Below, piece after piece: positions 42,251 to 48,306 of a stretch of DNA of 64,000 nt. The notes under the pieces are model-generated. The model did not search any database and was not told the DNA's origin. It saw nothing but the letters and a program-made list of their open reading frames with translations. A program made the position numbers and the translations under genes. Source of the stretch: Acidobacteriota bacterium (GTDB taxonomy: Bacteria; Pseudomonadota; Alphaproteobacteria; Caulobacterales; Hyphomonadaceae); assembly GCA_016712445.1 (NCBI GenBank), contig JADJRB010000001.1, positions 372,001 through 436,000 of the forward strand, in the 5' to 3' direction. The stretch's first letter is position 1. The number at the start of each line of letters is the position of its first letter.

Positions 42251-43351
42251 TTAGGCTTTTTCCTTCACGCCCAGCACGCCGCGCTCGACCTGGTCGCGTT
42301 CGATGCTTTCGAACAGGGCCTTGAAGTTGCCTTCGCCGAAGCCGTCCTTGTAGTCGCCCTTGCGCTGGATGAATTCGAAGAAGACCGGGCCGACTTTCGG
42401 CTGGGCGAAGATCTGCAGGAGGAGCCGGGGATTGCCGTCTTCGGTCGTGCCGTCGAGCAGGAGGCCGCGCGACTGCAAGCCCTTTACGTCTTCGCCGTGG
42501 CCCGGAAGGCGGCCGTCCAGCATCTCGTAATAGGTGGCCGGCGGCGCGGTCATGAACGGCACGCCCTGCTTCTTCAGCTTGTCATAGCAGCCATAGAGGT
42601 CGTCGCAGATGAGCGCGATGTGCTGGATGCCCTCGCCGTTGAACTCGCGCAGGAATTCCTCGATCTGGCCGCCGCCGCCCTTGCCTTCTTCGTTGAGCGG
42701 TATGCGGATCTTCCCGTCCGGCGCGGTCAGCGCTTTGGAGGTGAGGCCGGTATATTCGCCCTTGATGTCGAAGTAGCGGATTTCGCGGAAGTTGAAGAGC
42801 TTCTCGTAGAAGTCCGCCCAGTACTTCATGCGCCCGCCATAGACGTTGTGGGTCAGGTGGTCGATCAGCTTGAATCCGGCGCCTTCGGGATGGCGGTCGA
42901 CGCCCGGCAGGTAGTCGAAGTCGATGTCGTAGATGGAGAAGCTGCCTTCGCCTTCTTCGTAGCGGTCGATCAGGTAGATGATCGAATTGCCGATGCCGCG
43001 AATGGCGGGCAGCGACAGTTCCATCGGGCCGGTCTCGACGCGTACGGGCTCGGCGCCCTGCTTGAGGAGATGGTCATACGCCTTGCGGGCATTGCGCACG
43101 CGGAAGCCCATGCCGCAGGCCGACGGGCCATGCTCGCGGCTGAAATACCAGGCCGGGGATTTCGGCTCGTAATTGGTGATCAGGTTGATGCCGCCCTGGC
43201 GCCACAGCTCGACATCCTTGGAGCGGTGGCGGGCGATCTTCTTGAAGCCCATGGTTTCGAAGACCGGCTCCAGCACGCCCTTCCCGGGCGCGGAGAACTC
43301 GATGAACTCGAAACCGTCGAGGCCGGCGGGATTGTCGAAAAGGTCTGCCAT
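42251..43351 (-). CDS. hppD: 4-hydroxyphenylpyruvate dioxygenase
   Basis: A 366-residue non-heme Fe(II) enzyme that turns 4-hydroxyphenylpyruvate into homogentisate. The first Fe ligand His is in FKLIDHLTHNVYGGRMKYWA, the second in GEGIQHIALICDDLYG, and the Glu ligand in PVFFEFIQRKGDYKDGFGEG, the family's C-terminal hallmark. The N-terminal VOC domain carries LFDNPAGLDGFEFIEFSAPG. GGGAG precedes ATG 43351. It is divergent from a MarR-family gene with a near-palindrome between them, so ligand-controlled repression is likely. Confidence 0.95.
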   Translation of the reverse strand: MADLFDNPAGLDGFEFIEFSAPGKGVLEPVFETMGFKKIARHRSKDVELWRQGGINLITNYEPKSPAWYFSREHGPSACGMGFRVRNARKAYDHLLKQGAEPVRVETGPMELSLPAIRGIGNSIIYLIDRYEEGEGSFSIYDIDFDYLPGVDRHPEGAGFKLIDHLTHNVYGGRMKYWADFYEKLFNFREIRYFDIKGEYTGLTSKALTAPDGKIRIPLNEEGKGGGGQIEEFLREFNGEGIQHIALICDDLYGCYDKLKKQGVPFMTAPPATYYEMLDGRLPGHGEDVKGLQSRGLLLDGTTEDGNPRLLLQIFAQPKVGPVFFEFIQRKGDYKDGFGEGNFKALFESIERDQVERGVLGVKEKA

Positions 43352-43385
43352 GGCAAAGTCTCCCGTCTTGCAAGGCTGGAAAATA

Positions 43386-43403
43386 TAGTTTCATATGTAA
43401 CTA
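43386..43403. promoter_or_regulatory. Near-perfect MarR-type operator between hppD and marR
   Basis: TAGTTTCATATGTAACTA: an 18-bp palindrome with a single mismatched pair around the central CATATG. It lies 35 nt before the hppD start and 46 nt before the marR start (or 13 nt before an alternative ATG at 43417). The symmetry and length fit a MarR dimer. Confidence 0.65.
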
Positions 43404-43449
43404 ATTTGCGCCCGAGATGCAAGGCAAGCCGAGGAGCTTTCGTCCGACC

Positions 43450-43917
43450 ATGCCCGACACGCCCCACCCCGCGCCGCTGCGCCTTGCGACGTTCCTGCCG
43501 TTCCGGCTGTCGGTGTTGTCGAACGCCGTCTCGCAGCGGATTGCGGAGCTCTATGACCGGGAATTCGGCCTTTCGGTCTGGCAATGGCGCGTGATGGCGG
43601 TGACGGCGGACACGCCGGGCATCAGCGCCACCGAGATCGGCCAGCGCACGCAGATGGACAAGGTGGCGGTCAGCCGCGCGGTGGCCGGGCTGATCGAGGT
43701 GGGCTATCTTGAGCGGCGCCCCTCGGTGGAGGATGCGCGCCGGTCGCTGTTGTTCCTGACGGCAGCCGGGCTCGACATCTATGAACTGATCGTGCCGCTG
43801 GCCCTGTCCGAGGAGGCCCGGCTTGTCAGTACACTGAGCGACAAGGAACAGGCCGAGCTGGCGCGGCTGATGGCGAAGCTGGCGCAGGCCGCCTCGCCCG
43901 AGCGCGCCTTGTGGTGA
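43450..43917 (+). CDS. MarR-family regulator of tyrosine catabolism (HppR-like)
   Basis: A MarR protein of about 155 residues. Winged-helix: LSVWQWRVMAVTADTPGISA, TEIGQRTQMDKVAVSRAVAG, then the wing LERRPSVEDARRSLLFLTAA. The C-terminal helices (EEARLVSTLSDKEQAELARL) form the dimer. It is divergent from hppD and very likely controls it through the palindrome at 43386-43403. ATG 43450 is chosen; ATG 43417 is possible. Effector is probably an aromatic keto acid or homogentisate, by analogy. Confidence 0.9.
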   Translation: MPDTPHPAPLRLATFLPFRLSVLSNAVSQRIAELYDREFGLSVWQWRVMAVTADTPGISATEIGQRTQMDKVAVSRAVAGLIEVGYLERRPSVEDARRSLLFLTAAGLDIYELIVPLALSEEARLVSTLSDKEQAELARLMAKLAQAASPERALW

Positions 43918-44075
43918 CCCTTCCGGCGCCGGATTTGCGCCGCTGCTGAATCTTTCCGTATGTGAACGAACCTGAACCGCGCATTCAAACCGCGTTCAGT
44001 GGCGCGGGTCCATTCCTGATCGCGTTCGAGCGCCGCTTCATCAAAGGCGCAAGGCACAACCCAGGAGTTTGGACC

Positions 44076-44579
44076 ATGAAACACCTTCTTTCGACTGCCG
44101 CCGCCACGCTGATGTTGCTGAGCCTCGGCACCGCCCATGCGGAACGCAACCGGGTGCGCATTGACCAGTCGGGCTATGCCAACGGCGCGGCTGCCGCGCA
44201 GCAGGGCGACCGCAACGGCACGGTCGTCGTGCAGGGCGGCTACGGCCAGTATGCCCGCGGCGTGCAGACCGGCTACAACAACTTTCTGCGCATGGACCAG
44301 TATGGCACGCGCAACCGCGTCGAGACCGCCCAGATCGGCGAGGACAACTTCGCCGTGACCGGACAGGAAGGCCGCAACCTTCGCGCCAGCACGCTGCAGA
44401 CCGGCTATGGCAACGTCTCCGGCATTGCGCAGATCGGTACGAACAACACCGCGTCTGCCGACCAGGACGGCGTGAACCACACCTCCGGCATCATCCAGAT
44501 CGGCAACGGCCAGGATGTGGCAGTGCGCCAGCGCGGCGACGGCAACATCTCCGTGGTCGTACAAAGCGGCTACAACTGA
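44076..44579 (+). CDS. csgA: Curlin-repeat amyloid subunit (CsgA-like)
   Basis: A 167-residue secreted amyloid protein. MKHLLSTAAATLMLLSLGTA is a Sec signal peptide (cleavage near AHA-ER). The mature part has about six and a half imperfect 22-residue units with the curlin spacing Q-x-G-x-x-N, for example IDQSGYANGAAAAQQGDRN, FLRMDQYGTRNRVETAQIG and VSGIAQIGTNNTASADQDG. Each unit predicts one strand-loop-strand of an amyloid beta-solenoid, as in CsgA. AGGAG lies 8 nt before ATG 44076. It is the first gene of a curlin-CsgH-curlin operon; export genes csgG/E/F are not in this window. Confidence 0.88.
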   Translation: MKHLLSTAAATLMLLSLGTAHAERNRVRIDQSGYANGAAAAQQGDRNGTVVVQGGYGQYARGVQTGYNNFLRMDQYGTRNRVETAQIGEDNFAVTGQEGRNLRASTLQTGYGNVSGIAQIGTNNTASADQDGVNHTSGIIQIGNGQDVAVRQRGDGNISVVVQSGYN

Positions 44580-44587
44580 GGTTGCGG

Positions 44588-44614
44588 GCGGAGAGGCCTC
44601 GCTGGCCTCTCCGC
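44588..44614 (+). terminator. Intercistronic hairpin between csgA and csgH
   Basis: A perfect 11-bp stem, GCGGAGAGGCC / GGCCTCTCCGC, with a 5-nt loop, extendable by GTT/AAC outside. It begins 9 nt after the csgA stop and 28 nt before csgH. No T run follows, so partial attenuation or protection of the csgA message is more likely than full termination. Confidence 0.6.
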
Positions 44615-44641
44615 AACGCGCAAGACCCGAGGAGCAAGTCC

Positions 44642-45073
44642 ATGTTGAAACCAAGCCTTGGCGCAGCCCTGATGCTGGTGACGGCGTGCGCCGCCCAGGC
44701 GCCGGCCAGCGTGCAGACCGTTTCCGCACCTTCCGGATCGACCGTGATGCTGCTGGACGCGGCGCCGCCGGAGCGCGAGCGGTATGTGCCGCCGGCGGTC
44801 GACTGCGACATCCGGTCGACGCAGACCGCGCGCGGCCGGCTGCTTGAAGCCCTCGTGCGCACCGACCGTCCGCTGCAGGGCGACTACGCGTTCACGATCA
44901 CCGCATTCGGCGGGGGCGGATCGTCCGATGTTTCGCAGGGCGGCGCCGTTGACCTCGCGCCCGGCGAATTTGCCGGACTGGGCGCGGCTGAAATTCCGGA
45001 CGGGCGTTACCGCGCCGTCCTGACACTGAGCGACGCGGACGGCGAACTCTGCCGTCTCGAACAGAAATCCTAG
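44642..45073 (+). CDS. csgH: CsgH-like curli assembly factor / amyloid inhibitor
   Basis: A 143-residue exported protein with an N-terminal signal (MLKPSLGAALMLVTAC, lipoprotein-like lipobox VTAC). The mature part fits CsgH, the alphaproteobacterial counterpart of CsgC, which keeps curlin subunits from polymerising in the periplasm: an Ig-like beta-sandwich with VDCDIRSTQTARGRLLEALV, PLQGDYAFTITAFGGGGSSD and VSQGGAVDLAPGEFAGLGAA, ending in ELCRLEQKS. Cys at the first and last strands could pair. Position between two curlin genes supports the call strongly. Confidence 0.82.
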   Translation: MLKPSLGAALMLVTACAAQAPASVQTVSAPSGSTVMLLDAAPPERERYVPPAVDCDIRSTQTARGRLLEALVRTDRPLQGDYAFTITAFGGGGSSDVSQGGAVDLAPGEFAGLGAAEIPDGRYRAVLTLSDADGELCRLEQKS

Positions 45074-45083
45074 GAGCTGCACC

Positions 45084-45581
45084 ATGCGACCCCCCACCCA
45101 TCGGTCCGCGACCGTTCTTGTTGCCCTGTTCGCGTTTTCCGGCGCCGCTTTCGCGGACGGCGGACGTGCACGGACGATGGGACTGGTCGATGCGGCGCCG
45201 GCCAGGAGCCCGGCGGCGAACGTGTCGACGACGATCCAGGAAGGCCGGGGCAACGCCGCCGGCATCGGACAGACCGGCAGCGGCAATACTGCGGGCATCC
45301 TGCAGTTCGGCCGCAGCAATACCGGTGTGGTGGTGCAGACGGGGTCCGGCAACAATGCCTGCCTCGTCCAGTCCGGCCGCAACCTGGACGGTGCGATCGT
45401 CCAGACCGGCGACAACCTGACGACGGGCGTGCTGCAGACAAGGTGGGGATCGAACGAGATTCCGGTCGAAGTCTGCTCGACGGCGACGACGCGGCAGGAG
45501 GTCATGTACTACGCGGAGCGGCCGGTCGGCGGCCCGCGTGCGCGGGCGCAGGAACGCCTGGCCCTTCGCGGCGCGCGTTAG
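45084..45581 (+). CDS. csgB: Second curlin-repeat protein (CsgB/minor subunit-like)
   Basis: A 165-residue secreted protein. Signal peptide about residues 1-24 (TVLVALFAFSGAAFADGG). Three to four curlin units follow: VSTTIQEGRGNAAGIGQTGS, TAGILQFGRSNTGVVVQTGS, NACLVQSGRNLDGAIVQTG. After the repeats comes a polar 50-residue tail with Arg-rich end (RARAQERLALRGAR) and two Cys in total. Fewer units and a charged C terminus recall CsgB, the nucleator that anchors curli to the cell, but subunit assignment is inferred. TAGGAG lies about 8 nt before ATG 45084; the gap from csgH is 10 nt. Confidence 0.78.
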   Translation: MRPPTHRSATVLVALFAFSGAAFADGGRARTMGLVDAAPARSPAANVSTTIQEGRGNAAGIGQTGSGNTAGILQFGRSNTGVVVQTGSGNNACLVQSGRNLDGAIVQTGDNLTTGVLQTRWGSNEIPVEVCSTATTRQEVMYYAERPVGGPRARAQERLALRGAR

Positions 45582-45696
45582 CCTGCCCGGCGGCGCCGCT
45601 CGATTCGGGTTACCCGTTAGGCAAGGTAGCGCTACATGACTGCTTCATTGGTGATGAAATAGCCAACTCCGCAGCGTCCAAATGTGGTTGCGAAGT

Positions 45697-46038
45697 CTAG
45701 TTTTGATCGTGCTTGCCTTTGTTGCCATCGCGACGTTCCCAAGAGTCTATCCATCGAACTGTGCTGAAAGCAAAAGCAGCGAAGCAAATAAATCCGAACA
45801 GGAAAGCGCTTCCTACGATCAAGATTCTCGCATCTTCTGGAATCGCACGGGTCATCGCCGAATCCGTCAAACAAATGAGAATCAAGAGTGCTGAGGCGGC
45901 TAGAGGCAGCCCAAACACGGCAACCCACTTTCCCCAACCCTGCACTTTAGAGAAGAGTCGTTCAGTTACGATAATTGCAGTGCCTAAAACTGACACCACC
46001 AAAATGCGCATCAACCAAAAGGACCAGTCATCCGCCAT
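45697..46038 (-). CDS. Small three-TM membrane protein of unknown function
   Basis: A 113-residue protein with three hydrophobic helices: FWLMRILVVSVLGTAIIVTE, VAVFGLPLAASALLILICL and ILIVGSAFLFGFICFAAFAF, then a charged tail ending WERRDGNKGKHDQN. No family recognised. The surrounding 45.6-46.04 kb is noticeably AT-richer than its neighbours, suggesting acquired DNA. No strong ribosome binding site is seen before ATG 46038, so the start is uncertain. Confidence 0.55.
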   Translation of the reverse strand: MADDWSFWLMRILVVSVLGTAIIVTERLFSKVQGWGKWVAVFGLPLAASALLILICLTDSAMTRAIPEDARILIVGSAFLFGFICFAAFAFSTVRWIDSWERRDGNKGKHDQN

Positions 46039-46046
46039 TTGGGACT

Positions 46047-47024
46047 CTAGCCCGCCCGGCGGCGGCGCTGGCGCAGGTTGCGCGAGACGGGGCCGTCTTC
46101 CTCCAGCGTCAGGCGTTCGACGAGGCGCGCGATGAAGGCGGAGAGCTGGTCGCGTACTTCATAGGGCGCTTCCATCGGCAGGAAGTGTGAGGTGCCGCGG
46201 ATGCCGCGCATCATCAGCGAAGGGTTCTGCTGGATGATCTCGGCACGGACCTTGTCGGAGATGACGGAGTCGCGGCTCGGGCGCAGGATGACGATGGGAA
46301 TCTTCTTCTTGCGCACCTTGCGCAGCGCGCTCCACGGCGTGTTGCGCTGGGCGCCGAAGGTCTTGGCTTCCCATTTCGGCGTGCAGAGCAGTTTCCAGCT
46401 CTGCTTCTCGGCATCGGCGGGGCCGTGGTCGGCGCGGTCGAGGCCGTCGAGCAGGTAGTCCGCGAGGAAGGGTTCGCGCCAGGACTTGAACGTCGCCTTG
46501 CCGGCATAGCCGTCGAGCGCCTCACGGAACGAACTGAACTCGGCGCGGCGCTTGCGGGCGCGCGCCGCCATGCCGTTGCGGCTGAGGAGCCAGTTCACCG
46601 GCGGGAAGACGTGGTTCCAGAAATAGGTGCGGCGAGACAGGATCACCGGATCGGCGAGGACGAGGCCCTTGACGAGGTCAGGCCGCTTGCCGGCGACCAT
46701 CAGCGCGACGCAGCCGCCCATCGAATGGCCGCCGAGCACGACGCCTTGCGGCGCTTCGTTCTCGAGGAACTCAATCACATCGTCGCGGTAGCGCGCCCAG
46801 GAGGTGAGCCCGCCTTTCGACGGCAAGGTGGAGCGGCCATGCCCGCGCAGGTCGAGCGCGGCGACACGTGCGCGCAGGCCGAGCGGTGCGAGCATCGACT
46901 GGTAAGTCATCGCGTTGAAACCGGTGGCGTGCAGCCAGACGGCGGCATAGGGCTTGATCGGGTCGCCGAACTCGATCCCGGCCATCTGTCCGCCGGATTT
47001 CATGTCTTCGCGGAAACGGCGCAT
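46047..47024 (-). CDS. Alpha/beta hydrolase
   Basis: A 325-residue alpha/beta-hydrolase-fold enzyme. The oxyanion region is VWLHATGFNAMTYQSMLAPL, the nucleophile elbow VVLGGHSMGGCVALMVAGK (G-H-S-M-G), the acid in VILRPSRDSVISDKV and the catalytic His in GIRGTSHFLPMEAPYEV. It lacks a signal peptide. Its ATG shares an A with the TGA of the DUF4197 gene (TGATG at 47022-47026), so the two are coupled. Substrate unknown; ester or epoxide-type hydrolysis is possible. Confidence 0.88.
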   Translation of the reverse strand: MRRFREDMKSGGQMAGIEFGDPIKPYAAVWLHATGFNAMTYQSMLAPLGLRARVAALDLRGHGRSTLPSKGGLTSWARYRDDVIEFLENEAPQGVVLGGHSMGGCVALMVAGKRPDLVKGLVLADPVILSRRTYFWNHVFPPVNWLLSRNGMAARARKRRAEFSSFREALDGYAGKATFKSWREPFLADYLLDGLDRADHGPADAEKQSWKLLCTPKWEAKTFGAQRNTPWSALRKVRKKKIPIVILRPSRDSVISDKVRAEIIQQNPSLMMRGIRGTSHFLPMEAPYEVRDQLSAFIARLVERLTLEEDGPVSRNLRQRRRRAG

Positions 47025-47746
47025 CAGGCAGCGGCTCCAAACACCTTGCGGAGCAGGTCGGTCGTGCGCGCCACTGGATTCTCCCGGATCTTCTTCTCCT
47101 CTTCCGCCACATAGAGGAAGATGCCGTCAAGCCCGAGACTGACAGCATGTGAGGTGAGCTCCGCCTGCATGGTGGATGTCGCGCCGCCGAGACCGATGCC
47201 GGAGAGGTAGCTTTCCATCGAGGTGAAGGCGCCGGACTTCGAAAGCGCAGCCTTCACATGCGGGGTAAACGCGGCCTTGAGCTGGGTTTCCGTCCGGTTA
47301 CGGAGGAAGTCGGTGGCCGCCGTGTCGCCGCCGCGCAGGATGCCGAGGGCGTCCTCTATGGTCATGCTGCGCACCGCGCCGAGGATCAGCGCGCGCGCTT
47401 CCGGCACGGCGGCTTCGGCGGCGCGGTTGAGTCGCAGCTCGACATCATCGAGCGGACCGCTGGCGCCGATGACCGCGAGGTTGCGCTGCACTTCGCGGTA
47501 AGTGCCGGGAAGCGGGATGCGGATTTTCGGGTCGCCGTAATAGCCGTTCGACTTGCCGAGCTGGGCGGCGACGTTGGTGGTGCCGACGGTCAGGGCCTCG
47601 CGCAGGCCGGCCTCGATTTCGGCGCTGGTCAGCGGGCCGCCGGGCTGGGTGATGACGCTGCCGAGCACAGGGGCGTAGACGCCGGCCGATTCGCAGCCCA
47701 TGGGCAGGATCGCAAGAACCAGAGCCGCAAGGATGCCGGGTTTCAT
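47024..47746 (-). CDS. DUF4197 exported protein, probable lipoprotein
   Basis: A 240-residue protein of the DUF4197 family. MKPGILAALVLAILPMGCES gives a signal peptide with probable lipobox (LPMGC, Cys18). Family-typical blocks are LTSAEIEAGLREALTVGTTN, YYGDPKIRIPLPGTYREVQR, NRAAEAAVPEARALILGAVR and, near the end, GLDGIFLYVAEEEKKIRENP with ARTTDLLRKVFG. The family has no established function. It is translationally coupled to the alpha/beta hydrolase and divergent from the BlaI-like gene. Confidence 0.88.
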   Translation of the reverse strand: MKPGILAALVLAILPMGCESAGVYAPVLGSVITQPGGPLTSAEIEAGLREALTVGTTNVAAQLGKSNGYYGDPKIRIPLPGTYREVQRNLAVIGASGPLDDVELRLNRAAEAAVPEARALILGAVRSMTIEDALGILRGGDTAATDFLRNRTETQLKAAFTPHVKAALSKSGAFTSMESYLSGIGLGGATSTMQAELTSHAVSLGLDGIFLYVAEEEKKIRENPVARTTDLLRKVFGAAA

Positions 47747-47882
47747 GCTTCACACTCCAGGAACTGCCACGGGCAGCGTACGCAACTGCGATTAACCCTA
47801 CAGGAGCCGTTCAGGGAAATGAAGGGCATGCGGCCCCCGGCGCTGCGCAACAAACGCTTACCGGAATTTCATCTGATTCAAG

Positions 47883-47909
47883 TTGACCACGGCTGTAGTC
47901 GATTATAAG
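47883..47909 (+). promoter_or_regulatory. Probable promoter of the blaI-like operon
   Basis: TTGACC (47883-47888) and TATAAG (47904-47909) separated by 15 nt resemble -35 and -10 elements. Both are overlapped by the BlaI-type operators, as expected for an autorepressed promoter. The spacing is slightly short, so the exact boxes are uncertain. Confidence 0.45.
47885..47900. promoter_or_regulatory. BlaI-type operator 1
   Basis: GACCACGGCTGTAGTC, an imperfect 16-bp palindrome close to the BlaI/MecI consensus GACTACA-N-TGTAGTC. It has the same form as operator 2, starting 24 bp away (about two helical turns). Confidence 0.65.
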
Positions 47910-47924
47910 ACCACGTGTGTAGTC
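47909..47924. promoter_or_regulatory. BlaI-type operator 2
   Basis: GACCACGTGTGTAGTC. It shares GACCACG and TGTAGTC with operator 1 at the same spacing. It lies 16 nt before the start codon of the repressor gene. Confidence 0.65.
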
Positions 47925-47940
47925 ATAATGCAGGTGGTCA

Positions 47941-48306
47941 ATGACACAGATTTCCGCATCAGAACTCGAGGTCATGGATGTCCTCTGGGCGCGGCCCGGC
48001 CTTGCGGCCAGCGACGTGCACGATGTGCTCGGCGACGGGCGCGACTGGAACATCCGCACGGTGAAGACCTTCCTCGCCCGGCTGGTGGAGAAAGGTGCCC
48101 TGCGCACCGAGGAAGACGGCCGGCGATACCTCTATTACCCGGTGCTCGACGAAGCCGAGTACAAGGCCGAGGCCGCCACGCAGTTCATTGACCGGGTGTT
48201 CTCCGGCCGCGCTGCGCCGCTGGTTGCCCACCTTGCCGACAGCCGCGGCCTGAGCCGGGAAGACATCGCCGAACTTGAGAAGCTTCTGGGGGAGCTGAAG
48301 AAATGA
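47941..48306 (+). CDS. BlaI/MecI-family transcriptional repressor
   Basis: A 121-residue winged-helix repressor of the BlaI/MecI/CopY family. Signature segments: MTQISASELEVMDVLWARPG, WNIRTVKTFLARLVEKGALR and the dimerisation part DRVFSGRAAPLVAHLADSRG. Family members are inactivated by proteolysis triggered by a membrane M56 protein, here encoded immediately downstream with a 4-nt ATGA overlap. Two matching operators lie over its own promoter. Neither beta-lactamase nor PBP genes are adjacent, so the target is unclear. Confidence 0.92.
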   Translation: MTQISASELEVMDVLWARPGLAASDVHDVLGDGRDWNIRTVKTFLARLVEKGALRTEEDGRRYLYYPVLDEAEYKAEAATQFIDRVFSGRAAPLVAHLADSRGLSREDIAELEKLLGELKK

